Assembly (NCBI GenBank): GCA_964644705.1
Contig: CAZXYF010000077.1
Coordinates: 1 to 13,517 of the forward strand
Source of the DNA: CAZXYF01 sp964644705
GTDB lineage: Bacteria > Planctomycetota > Brocadiia > SM23-32
DNA: 13,517 bases
Direction of reading: 5' to 3'
Part shown: in pieces, positions 1-7,279 of the stretch
How positions within the stretch are numbered: the stretch's first letter is position 1
Layout of the letters: each line of letters begins with the position of its first letter
Made by a program: the position numbers and the translations under genes
Notes under the pieces: generated by a model
What the model was told of the DNA's origin: nothing
The model's input: only the letters and a program-made list of their open reading frames with translations
Databases searched by the model: none

Positions 1-138
1 CTTTGAGCTTGCGCAGAAACCGAGTGATCTCCAGAAGGCTTTGTTCTGCGAGAAAACGAGAGGATTGTCTTGAGGGTTCCAGCGCCGTGCCAGCAGGGTA
101 TGACAAAACGCATGTGGTTCACTGAATATTTACTATAG

Positions 139-160
139 CTCAGCCTCTCGGGGGCTTGAG
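139..160 (-). terminator. weak candidate terminator hairpin after the flavoprotein gene
   Basis: A 7-bp stem with a one-base bulge (139-145 with 153-160, 7-nt loop) begins 13 nt beyond the flavoprotein stop codon in the direction of transcription. No T-run follows it on the minus strand, so it is a poor match to an intrinsic terminator and may be chance. The rest of 1-172 holds short open frames on both strands at the window edge, none with a convincing start or recognisable product. Confidence 0.3.
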
Positions 161-172
161 TGATGAGTAGAG

Positions 173-2179
173 TTATTTCTGGTAAATTTCTCCATCCCGC
201 CATTTGCTCCACGTTGTCTCATACCACGAGGTGTCTTCCGGGAGGGGACGGCGTTCGACGGCACGAACATTGAAGCTACCGTCTTCATCCAGCACGGTTT
301 CCAGAAGTTCTTCGCGCATGTCCTTATTCTCGGGTCGATGGGGCAGTTCTGTGCCTTGCTCCGTTTCAACCTGCAGCTCGCCGTCCGGGTCCTCGATCAG
401 ATAACCGCCCCGGCTTCCACCCCCGCGTTCGATGTAGGTTTTGATGGTTTGCAGGAAAGCAATGTGTGTCAGGCACAGATGCTCGTTCTGGAATGCAGTA
501 TTGAGCTCTTTTTTGTCTTTGAGGTTAATGCCGTGCTGACGAATTCTGTCGTAGAGCTGGCGCGCCTCCCGTAGAGCTTTTTCTACCCCTTCGGGACTTC
601 TCAGGAAGGCACCTTCCATCGACATTCTGTGCTGGATTTCGGATCGCACCTCTTCGTTGGTGGGAGCGGCGTCGTCAGATTGGAGGTGGCGCTGGATGTT
701 TTCCAGCTCGTTTTGAATCTGATTGTCGGTGGCCCTCACAAATTGTTCCGGACTCATCGGTTCGTCATCATACACATTGGTGATATATTGCGCCGCGCGC
801 AGGCCCCCAACCTGTCCGCTGTTGAGGGCGCTTCCGCCGGGTCGGACACCGTGACTTCCGTTGACCTCGCCGATGGGAAAAAGATGTTTTATGTTTGATT
901 CCCACCAGATATCGCCTTTCAAACCACCGTTATTGTGTTGGGCGCATACGGCGACCGGTAACGGTTCTGAACGGAGGTCAATTCCGTGATCGTCATAGAT
1001 GTCAATCGCCAGAGGGTTCATGTGTTCGAGCCGGGCAAAGGGCGTATGTTGAGTGGCTCCCGACTTGTGGAGATACTCGTGGGCCTCTTCATCCAGATTG
1101 TCAAGGTCAAATTCATCCATGTCTCCTGTGGGAATGGGGTTGCGAGTGAAGTCCATCCATACCTCACGTCCGGCCCGCACTTCCTGAGCCACGGCATAAT
1201 CCACGATGCTCGATCCGTAATTCTGGAGGCGAGATGCGTGGAATGGCCACTGGTAACCTTTGAGGAAGATATTTGAAGCCACCTGCCTCATGGTTTTGTA
1301 GTAATCGTTGAGGAAATAACGTTCGTCTCCGCCGCCCGGTTCTGTTGAGTAATAACAGGGTATGACCTGCTGGTATGTTCCACTCAGGTTCCATCGGAAG
1401 CTGGTACTGGCCAGACCATACTGGGATTCCCCCAGGTTGTTGGCAACAGCGCCAATTTCCAATGCGAGCCCATGGTTGCCGATCTGCCCGGGGGGATAGA
1501 CCGTGGTTTCATACATTTCTCCGGGACCGCCGGTAGCCATCATGATGTTTTCGGAGTTGAACAGGACTAATCCATGGTCCTCAGCCCCCATTGCGCTCCG
1601 GTCAAGTGCGACGGCACCGACCACGCGTTTTTCCGAGTCAGTAGTGGTGGTCAGGAAAGCAATCACTTCATAGCCATCAAAAATTTCCGTGCCGTTCCTT
1701 TTCACCTTGCTGAGGGACTGTTCAAACATCTGCATGGAGGTGCGGGGGCCCGCACTGGTGGCCCGCTGGCGCGGATCATGGTCGGTTTTATACCCGACAA
1801 AAGCACCGTACCGATTGTACGGAAAGTTAACTCCGTTGCGGACGAGATGGAAGAATTCGGGAGCGCTGCCCAGGGCTTCCACATACGCCAGGTCACCGTG
1901 CATCATCCCGCCGTCGTAGAGGCTGTGGGCGAAGTCCATGGGGCTGTCGGGCACGTCGCCGAAGATGCCCATTTTATAATAGGTCTGTTTGTCCGATCCG
2001 GAGTTGTTAGAGGTGCCGGCCCCCAGTTTATCGGTTACGACGGCAGTGTCGGTCATTCCTTTTTCGTGGAGGTGTTCTGCACAGTTCAAACCGGCCGCAC
2101 CCGAACCGATGATCAGGTTCTGCACGGTAAAAAGATCGACTTCCAGGTCATTGGGCAGGGAAACGCGTCTTTTATCCAT
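173..2179 (-). CDS. FAD-binding oxidoreductase, fumarate reductase/succinate dehydrogenase flavoprotein superfamily
   Basis: This 668-residue protein has an N-terminal dinucleotide-binding motif, IIGSGAAG (residues 23-30), a second FAD-contact segment ATGGPG (215-220), and the C-terminal FAD-binding motif GEVNGSHGVRPGGSALNSG (437-455). These place it in the FAD_binding_2 family, together with fumarate reductase, SdhA and L-aspartate oxidase. No signal peptide or membrane segment is visible, so it is probably cytoplasmic. The His that carries covalent FAD in SdhA/FrdA is not seen; the equivalent region reads TSNNSGSD (56-63), suggesting non-covalent FAD. The usual HxTMGG substrate-site motif is replaced by QHNNGG (414-419). 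No iron-sulfur or membrane-anchor subunit lies alongside, so it is not an ordinary respiratory complex. The ATG start is preceded by an AGAGGAG ribosome binding site at 9 nt. The substrate is unknown. A relation to NAD synthesis, because of neighbouring nadC, is possible but unsupported. Confidence 0.9.
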   Translation of the reverse strand: MDKRRVSLPNDLEVDLFTVQNLIIGSGAAGLNCAEHLHEKGMTDTAVVTDKLGAGTSNNSGSDKQTYYKMGIFGDVPDSPMDFAHSLYDGGMMHGDLAYVEALGSAPEFFHLVRNGVNFPYNRYGAFVGYKTDHDPRQRATSAGPRTSMQMFEQSLSKVKRNGTEIFDGYEVIAFLTTTTDSEKRVVGAVALDRSAMGAEDHGLVLFNSENIMMATGGPGEMYETTVYPPGQIGNHGLALEIGAVANNLGESQYGLASTSFRWNLSGTYQQVIPCYYSTEPGGGDERYFLNDYYKTMRQVASNIFLKGYQWPFHASRLQNYGSSIVDYAVAQEVRAGREVWMDFTRNPIPTGDMDEFDLDNLDEEAHEYLHKSGATQHTPFARLEHMNPLAIDIYDDHGIDLRSEPLPVAVCAQHNNGGLKGDIWWESNIKHLFPIGEVNGSHGVRPGGSALNSGQVGGLRAAQYITNVYDDEPMSPEQFVRATDNQIQNELENIQRHLQSDDAAPTNEEVRSEIQHRMSMEGAFLRSPEGVEKALREARQLYDRIRQHGINLKDKKELNTAFQNEHLCLTHIAFLQTIKTYIERGGGSRGGYLIEDPDGELQVETEQGTELPHRPENKDMREELLETVLDEDGSFNVRAVERRPLPEDTSWYETTWSKWRDGEIYQK

Positions 2180-2657
2180 TTTTAGTTACTCCTCTGGGCA
2201 ACAACGAAGACAAAATGTCCCCGTGGAACTCTTGATAACAGGAAAGATACGACTGTCTTGAAAGACGTGAATGGGGGTATTGTTGCCGAGAATAAAGATT
2301 CTCAGCAACCGCTCCAAACCAGCCTAAGGGTAGCGAAATAAGGGGAAGAGGTCAAGCGCACGGCCCGGCATTATTCCGTTCAGCCGCCCATTCCCGAGCC
2401 GCGATGGTGAAGTATTCTGGAACGTCCTTTTGCTATCGGTTCTATGCAAATCTTCTGGTAGTGCAGTGCGCACCGGGGACAGGCCCGGCAGTAAGCCAAT
2501 CGGGGATAATGTGGTTTATGGAATACTTACGTTTGGTATTGGAGAACAAGTTTGTGAGAAAGGGGGAATATGGAGTAATGTATTCGTTTCATGGAGGGCA
2601 TCATCATTGGGCAAACGGCCGATGAAAACGGAATACGAAAAGGAAAAAGGATAAACA
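2180..2657. other. 478-bp divergent intergenic region between the flavoprotein gene and nadC
   Basis: Both flanking genes are transcribed away from this region, so it should contain the two promoters. I see one good dyad (2282-2309, listed separately), a small GC hairpin (2473-2477 with 2484-2488), and a 9-base direct repeat GGCCCGGCA at 2362 and 2482, exactly 120 bp apart. No clear sigma-70 promoter, riboswitch or RNA gene is recognisable. Two overlapping plus-strand open frames (about 2404-2625 and 2430-2654) look like chance. Confidence 0.5.
2282..2309 (-). promoter_or_regulatory. interrupted dyad upstream of the flavoprotein gene, operator or leader hairpin
   Basis: The arms GTTGCCGAG and CTCAGCAAC are inverted repeats around a 10-bp AT-rich spacer. 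Eight of nine positions are symmetrical as DNA. Read as minus-strand RNA, the ninth becomes a G-U pair, giving a 9-bp stem. It lies about 103 bp upstream of the flavoprotein start. Arm length and spacing would suit a dimeric repressor or activator site. No T-run follows on either strand, so it is not a terminator. Confidence 0.35.
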
Positions 2658-3521
2658 ATGGATTGGACCGATTTTGATTCGATGATCGAGGAAGCGTTGG
2701 ATGAAGATGGGGCGCGGAAAGATGTCACGACGCAGGCGTTGATTCCCGGGAAGCTGACGTGCGAGGCTGACGTGGTGGCCAAAGAATGCGGAGTGGTGTG
2801 TGGGCTTTCGCTGGCATGCCGAATCTGTGAAGTTTTTGATGAGCGATTAAAGCTGTGTGTGGAAGTGGAAGATGCAACCAGCATTGAACCGGGGCAGAAG
2901 ATTGCGACATGTCGCGGCCCGGCGTCCAGCTTGCTTACGGCTGAACGAGTTATGTTAAATTTTCTCCAGCGCCTGAGTGGGGTAGCGACGCTGACCCGTC
3001 AGTACGTGAAGGCGGTTCAGGGCACGGGTGCCGACATTCTGGATACGCGGAAAACGACGCCCGGATGGCGCCGCCTGGAGAAATACGCCGTCCGTTGCGG
3101 TGGGGGTGTTAATCATCGAATGGGGTTGCATGATATGGTGCTAATCAAGGATAACCACCTGAGACTTCGCAAGCGTTGTGGTAAGCGTAGCAGCATAGAG
3201 GAGGCAATAGAAATCGCCCGGCAGTCGACGGAAGATATCTCTATCGAAGTAGAGGTGGAATCCCTTGCGCAATTGGAGGAGGCCTTACGGGCGGCTCCAG
3301 ATTATGTGCTGCTGGACAATATGTCGCCGAATGAAGTGCGGCAGGCGGTTGAACTTACGCAGGGGAGTTCGGCTTCACCCGGCCCGCAGCTGGAGGCCAG
3401 CGGCGCAATTGGATTGGAGAATGTGCGAGCCTACGGTGAGGCCGGGGTGGACAGGATATCCATCGGGGCTCTGACACATTCTGCGGCTGCTCTGGATATA
3501 TCCCTCAATATAACCGTATGA
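2658..3521 (+). CDS. nadC: nicotinate-nucleotide pyrophosphorylase (carboxylating), quinolinate phosphoribosyltransferase
   Basis: The enzyme converts quinolinate and PRPP into nicotinate mononucleotide, CO2 and pyrophosphate in de novo NAD synthesis, in the cytoplasm. Length (287 aa) is normal for the family. Hallmarks are DVTT (22-25), AERVMLNFLQRLSG (95-108), DTRKTTPGWR (129-138), EKYAVRCGGGVNHR (141-154), the lysine in LIKDNH (162-167), VEVES (198-202), LLDN (218-221) and RISIGALTHS (266-275). The late SGGI-type motif reads SGAI (248-251). The ATG start is supported by AAAGGA about 7 nt upstream. It appears to be a single-gene unit ending at the hairpin that follows. Quinolinate-producing nadA and a recognisable nadB are not in the window. 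Confidence 0.97.
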   Translation: MDWTDFDSMIEEALDEDGARKDVTTQALIPGKLTCEADVVAKECGVVCGLSLACRICEVFDERLKLCVEVEDATSIEPGQKIATCRGPASSLLTAERVMLNFLQRLSGVATLTRQYVKAVQGTGADILDTRKTTPGWRRLEKYAVRCGGGVNHRMGLHDMVLIKDNHLRLRKRCGKRSSIEEAIEIARQSTEDISIEVEVESLAQLEEALRAAPDYVLLDNMSPNEVRQAVELTQGSSASPGPQLEASGAIGLENVRAYGEAGVDRISIGALTHSAAALDISLNITV

Positions 3522-3530
3522 ATTGGGGTA

Positions 3531-3568
3531 CATGGAGAAACCCCCGCCTGGACGGGGGTTTCTCCATG
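3531..3568. terminator. perfect 16-bp hairpin between convergent genes, likely bidirectional terminator
   Basis: Bases 3531-3546 and 3553-3568 are perfect inverted repeats around a 6-nt loop, with a GC-rich core CCCCCG/CGGGGG flanked by AAA/TTT. It starts 9 nt after the nadC stop and ends 21 nt before the end of the convergently transcribed ABC ATPase gene. Position and strength point to termination of both units. A long T-run is missing on either side, so termination efficiency is uncertain. Confidence 0.75.
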
Positions 3569-3589
3569 AAGTGCAGGATGTATCTCTTT

Positions 3590-4447
3590 TTACTCCTCCT
3601 CTTCGGCCCCTTCGTTTTCGCTTTCTGCGGACATCGTTCCGGGCACTCCCTGTTCAGCCTCACCCCGCAGACTGGCCTCAATTCCGCCTTCCGCGTCACC
3701 ACCCACGCTTCCGACTTCGATGTCGATATCTTCTCGGCGCTCAATTTTATCGAGTCGTCCATCACGAATCCAGACGATGCGGTCTGAGGCGCTGAGCATT
3801 TTGATATCATGTGTGGCGGTAATGATGGTCACGCCTTCTTCCTGATTCATCTCGCCCAGCAGAGAGATAATTTCTTTACCCGTGGCCAGGTCAAGGTTAC
3901 CGGTGGGCTCATCCGCCAGGATGATGCTGGGCGAATTCGCCATGGCCCGGGCGATAGCAACGCGCTGTTGCTGTCCACCGGAGAGTTCATAGGGTTTGTG
4001 GCTGTAGCGTTCCGCCAGTCCAACCTTATCAAGAAGGTCCAGCCCCTTGTCACGCGCTTCATCGGTCGTCATGCCAGCAAAAGTCATCGGTAGCGTGACG
4101 TTTTCGAGTGCGGACATGACGGGGATCAGATTAAACGTCTGGAACACATATCCGATTTTTCGGCAGCGCAACCAGGCCAGTTCATATGCATCGAGCTGGG
4201 CGACATCCACCTCATCAATGTAAACGTATCCTTCGGTGGGTTTGTCGAGGCCACCAATCATATTAAACAGCGTACTTTTGCCGCTGCCGCTGGGGCCCAT
4301 AATGGAAATGTATTCGCCCGTTTGGACTTCCACCGTGATGCCTTTCAGAGCCGGTACTTTGACCTTCCCCATAGTATATATCTTTTCGACATCTTTGGTT
4401 CTCACAACCGTTTGGGCGCCTGTTTGCGGTTCGATAGCCTGTGACAT
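3590..4447 (-). CDS. ABC transporter ATP-binding protein, LolD/MacB-type, with acidic C-terminal tail
   Basis: This cytoplasmic ATPase powers the FtsX-type permease encoded just upstream. It carries all canonical motifs: Walker A GPSGSGKST (51-59), Q-loop at Q103 (VFQTFN), signature LSGGQQQRVAIARA (155-168), Walker B IILADEPTGNLD (175-186) and the H-loop His in TATHD (210-214). The motif set matches the LolD/MacB/FtsE group of mechanotransmission-type transporters. Such ATPases usually end near residue 230. This one continues for about 50 residues with a Gly/Glu-rich acidic tail ending EEEE, of unknown role. The ATG start has an AAAGGAG site 8 nt upstream. It follows the permease gene after 43 nt and is the last gene of the apparent operon. 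Transported substrate unknown. Confidence 0.95.
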   Translation of the reverse strand: MSQAIEPQTGAQTVVRTKDVEKIYTMGKVKVPALKGITVEVQTGEYISIMGPSGSGKSTLFNMIGGLDKPTEGYVYIDEVDVAQLDAYELAWLRCRKIGYVFQTFNLIPVMSALENVTLPMTFAGMTTDEARDKGLDLLDKVGLAERYSHKPYELSGGQQQRVAIARAMANSPSIILADEPTGNLDLATGKEIISLLGEMNQEEGVTIITATHDIKMLSASDRIVWIRDGRLDKIERREDIDIEVGSVGGDAEGGIEASLRGEAEQGVPGTMSAESENEGAEEEE

Positions 4448-4490
4448 GATTCATTCTCCTTTGTATATGGACGATTTATTGTTTTTCGTG

Positions 4491-5885
4491 TTATGCTTCG
4501 GTCCGCATGGCATCGACTGGTTCCATGCGAGCAGCTCTGTAGGCCGGATAGATGGCGGCGAAAACGCTGAGGCAAATACCAACGACGATGCTGACACCCA
4601 GCCACATAAGAATACGTGATACAGGGAAAAATTCCAGAGCAAGCCAGTATGTCTTTCCCGTGGCCGCATCGGTAATACGGTACGCAAATAAAGTGCGAGC
4701 GGTCGCGAGTCCAAAACCAACGAAAGCCCCCACGATGCTGCCGACAGCGCCCTGAAATGATGATTCGATGAGAAACAGCCGGACCACAAAGCGGTCCAGA
4801 GCTCCAAGACATTTCATTGTTCCGATTTCTCGGAAACGCTCCGTCACACTCATAAGCATGGCATTGGTGATCCCGACGATACAAACGAGCAAGCTGAGGC
4901 TAACCAGCCACAGTTTGCGTTTTCCACTGAGATCTTTTTGCAGTTTCTCACGGGATGCCCATTCCAGAATATTACTCATTACGTTACCCTGGAAAAGCCA
5001 TCTGATGGTATCGGGTTGGGTGAGTTCTTTGGAGGAAATGGGCAGCCAGAAAACTGTGCCGTCTTCACGTTGTGTCATCCAGATAACGCCAGCGTCCTGA
5101 GTGCCGGCCAGCGAAGTAGCATTCGGTTTTTTTGAAGTTTTGACGAACATCAACTCGGGTTGGTTTTGCGCGGATATCTTTTGTACGGCGGAATGTTCAG
5201 ATTTGCGCAGCTTACTTGCCCCGACCATGATCGTTGTGGACTGAGGCTGAGCTGGCAGGATATTCTGGAATTTTTCGGCAAGACGTGCCGGAGCATCGTC
5301 CGGCAAGATGTTATTGTGACCCAGAATCAAGATGTTCCCTCCATTACTGGCATATTTCATCAGGAGGGTCAGGGCATCTGCAGAGGCAAGTTTCGGGGGC
5401 AGGGAAAGGAGAACTAATGTGTCGATGCCCTTATCTTCCTCTTCGGGTTGCAAAACGTCTCGCAGTTGCTTGATTTTATTCGGCATCAGACTGGTTTTGA
5501 AAATTCTGTTTTTCTGTAGCCTGTCGCGCATGATAAGATCCAGGGAATTGCCCGCCTCACCCATGTTGGAACCCCCGAGGATGCCAATCCGAATATCGAT
5601 TTTGCCCTGGGACAAAGCTTGTTCGCGAAGCGCCTGTTGAACAACATCGTGCAGCGGATTGGATTCGGATACCTCACGGAGCCTGTCGGTGAACGCTCCG
5701 GATGTCCAGACGGACATTAGAAAAGCGATGGCCAGAATGATACCGCTGGTGGTAATGAGGGAACGCCATATGCGTATTCGTATGCTCTTCCAGGCGATCT
5801 GAAACGCTTTATGGAATGGCAGAACTATCTGCCGGCCAATTCCATCTTTTCCGCCTTCATTTGAGATGTTACTATCGTAGGACAA
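4491..5885 (-). CDS. ABC transporter permease, FtsX/MacB family, with atypical extracytoplasmic domain
   Basis: This 464-residue inner-membrane protein has the MacB/LolE layout: one N-terminal membrane segment (about 42-60), a large extracytoplasmic domain (about 62-320), and three C-terminal segments (about 325-345, 372-396, 425-447). Typical FtsX-domain motifs are present: SVTERFREIGTMKCLGA (346-362) contacting the ATPase, and IYPAYRAARMEPVDAMR (445-461) at the end. The extracytoplasmic part is unusual. Segments KIDIRIGILGG (95-105), IDTLVLLSLPP (154-164) and YASNGGNILILG (178-189) look like alternating strands of a Rossmann- or class I glutaminase-like fold rather than the MacB periplasmic domain. 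The TTG start has an AGGAG site 8 nt upstream, and no suitable ATG is near. Partners are the downstream ATPase and probably the upstream PqqD-like gene. Substrate unknown. Confidence 0.92.
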   Translation of the reverse strand: MSYDSNISNEGGKDGIGRQIVLPFHKAFQIAWKSIRIRIWRSLITTSGIILAIAFLMSVWTSGAFTDRLREVSESNPLHDVVQQALREQALSQGKIDIRIGILGGSNMGEAGNSLDLIMRDRLQKNRIFKTSLMPNKIKQLRDVLQPEEEDKGIDTLVLLSLPPKLASADALTLLMKYASNGGNILILGHNNILPDDAPARLAEKFQNILPAQPQSTTIMVGASKLRKSEHSAVQKISAQNQPELMFVKTSKKPNATSLAGTQDAGVIWMTQREDGTVFWLPISSKELTQPDTIRWLFQGNVMSNILEWASREKLQKDLSGKRKLWLVSLSLLVCIVGITNAMLMSVTERFREIGTMKCLGALDRFVVRLFLIESSFQGAVGSIVGAFVGFGLATARTLFAYRITDAATGKTYWLALEFFPVSRILMWLGVSIVVGICLSVFAAIYPAYRAARMEPVDAMRTEA

Positions 5886-5944
5886 ATCAACTTCTCCTAT
5901 TCGAGAGTGCGGTACAGAGCGGTTGAATGGGGGATATCAGTCGT

Positions 5945-6361
5945 TCATGATTCAGCTTTGTGCTCATCTTCCTCGGGGACAGAGAATGCGACGATGCCAC
6001 GTTTGGACAGTGTTTTAAGGTAGGAAAGCATCGATACCTCAGCTTCGCGGTGATTCAGGTCATATTGATCTGCAAATTTATCAATTATCTCGCTGACAGT
6101 GTGTTCACCGTCACATAGTTCTATCGTGTATGTGCCAAGTTCGTCAAGCTCGATTTGCTTGTAAGGGGGGATACGGAAGATTTTGGCCATCCATTTTAGC
6201 ATTTTTGTGCGTTTGCGCGGAACGTTGAGGACAGCATTATCTTCTGCGTCGTATTCCACTGTGATCAGTTGATTTACCACCGGAACAGAATCCATGGCCT
6301 CTTCCCGGTCAAGCTCCGGTGCTTCACCCGTATCTTTTCTAAACCAATCCAGTAATCCCAT
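5945..6361 (-). CDS. PqqD-like (RiPP recognition element-type) small protein
   Basis: This 138-residue protein matches the PqqD pattern. A short beta-rich N-terminal half (VVNQLITVEYD, 28-38; NAVLNVPRKR, 42-51) is followed by the winged-helix signature IELDELGTYTIELCDGEHTVSEII (70-93) and YLKTLSKRGIV (114-124). Family members bind peptide substrates for radical SAM or other RiPP enzymes, but many free-standing relatives in operons without such enzymes are uncharacterised. No radical SAM gene or obvious precursor peptide is visible here. The start ATG overlaps the stop of the upstream gene by one base (TAATG), with GAGGA just upstream, so translation is probably coupled. It is soluble, with a charged C-terminal tail. 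The family call is firm. The role, perhaps recognising a cargo for the adjoining ABC transporter, is inference. Confidence 0.85.
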   Translation of the reverse strand: MGLLDWFRKDTGEAPELDREEAMDSVPVVNQLITVEYDAEDNAVLNVPRKRTKMLKWMAKIFRIPPYKQIELDELGTYTIELCDGEHTVSEIIDKFADQYDLNHREAEVSMLSYLKTLSKRGIVAFSVPEEDEHKAES

Positions 6362-7278
6362 TACTCGTCCTCATTTTCACAGCAGGCAGTGGACTGGATC
6401 ACATCCGGAAGTAGGTCGGCTTCCGATCGCGATCCGTATCCGAGTAAAAATATGCGGTTGGTGGTAGTGCAGTGCCAGCATACAATCTGCAGCGACTTCC
6501 CTTTTCCGAATATGCGCCATGGGTCCAACACCAGCCAGGGCCGCCCCTCTATCTGTATTGCTTCGTGATCCCGAATGTGGCGGTGGGTGATCTCGTAAGT
6601 ATGGCGTTTTAGCTCCGATTCGTAAAAGTCCAGCACCCAGTTTTTCAGGGATTGATCTTTCAGCAGCAATTTAGCAAGGCTGGCTCTGACCACTTCAAGT
6701 TCTTCGGATTTTTTCCTGAATTGCATCCGGACGCAACCGGTTTTCAAGTCGGAACGTTTCAGGGGAATGCTGGCGGGTGTTCGAAAACGGAGGTCAAAAA
6801 AATCCCACAGGATTTCCTCGCTGTCTGGATGATCCTTCAGAGATGCAAATATAGTCCGGGCCAAATTCCTGATGGGTTGATCGGGGGCGGCAAGGACCAC
6901 CACGTGCACCATGCGGTCGCATTTGTCGCAGCGGCTGACCATACCGGTGCCTCGATTATCGCTTCTCCAGTCGTAGCATTCGATTGTTTTGCCCTGCAGG
7001 GACGCCAGATTGAGTCGCCTGTTTACATCGATATCGGTGCTGTTTTTCTTCGCCTGCTTCCGGAGTTCACGGATATACCGTGAGGTTGCATCGGCCGGAT
7101 CACTGTCCGCTTTATCGGTCTCCCATTTGACCTGAAGCCGAACCCGGTCCTCGTCGGCAAGACTTACGAACCCGGAATTATACTCACCTCGCGTCGTGAC
7201 CATATCCCAGTTATCGGGTACGGTGAGCTGTATTCCCTGCCATGCAAACGTTGTGAAATCTCTTGATTCGCCGCTCAT
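6361..7278 (-). CDS. unrecognised protein with two similar halves, each carrying a CxxC pair
   Basis: I do not recognise this 305-residue protein. It has no signal peptide or membrane segment, so it is probably cytoplasmic. It reads as two copies of one domain offset by about 145-150 residues. W13 corresponds to W158, G36 to G181, the CxxC at 117-120 (SRCDKCDR) to the CxxC at 267-270 (VCWHC), and each CxxC is followed by a hydrophobic strand (MVHVVVLA, IFLLGYG) and a helix. The opening GIQLTVPDNWD recalls PsbP/DUF1795-type domains, but this is a weak impression. The four cysteines could bind a metal. Two more end the protein (299-300). It starts one base after the STAS gene stop, with GGAG inside that gene's last codons, and its stop overlaps the PqqD-like start. 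Tight coupling implies function together with those neighbours. Confidence 0.88.
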   Translation of the reverse strand: MSGESRDFTTFAWQGIQLTVPDNWDMVTTRGEYNSGFVSLADEDRVRLQVKWETDKADSDPADATSRYIRELRKQAKKNSTDIDVNRRLNLASLQGKTIECYDWRSDNRGTGMVSRCDKCDRMVHVVVLAAPDQPIRNLARTIFASLKDHPDSEEILWDFFDLRFRTPASIPLKRSDLKTGCVRMQFRKKSEELEVVRASLAKLLLKDQSLKNWVLDFYESELKRHTYEITHRHIRDHEAIQIEGRPWLVLDPWRIFGKGKSLQIVCWHCTTTNRIFLLGYGSRSEADLLPDVIQSTACCENEDE

Positions 7279-7279
7279 T

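Noticed and set aside
1..130. Partial genes running off the left edge on either strand
   Set aside because: Several frames are open, but none has a convincing start or recognisable sequence in such a short piece.
173..2179. Annotating the flavoprotein as L-aspartate oxidase (nadB) because nadC is next door
   Set aside because: The length (668 aa), the TSNNSGSD segment and the QHNNGG motif do not match NadB. The genes are divergent, not an operon.
1574..2185. 203-residue plus-strand open frame opposite the flavoprotein gene
   Set aside because: It is antisense to a clearly recognisable gene and has no recognisable domain; it is a coding shadow.
2404..2654. Two overlapping short plus-strand frames before nadC
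   Set aside because: No recognisable product and weak starts. They overlap each other in different frames within a region expected to hold promoters.
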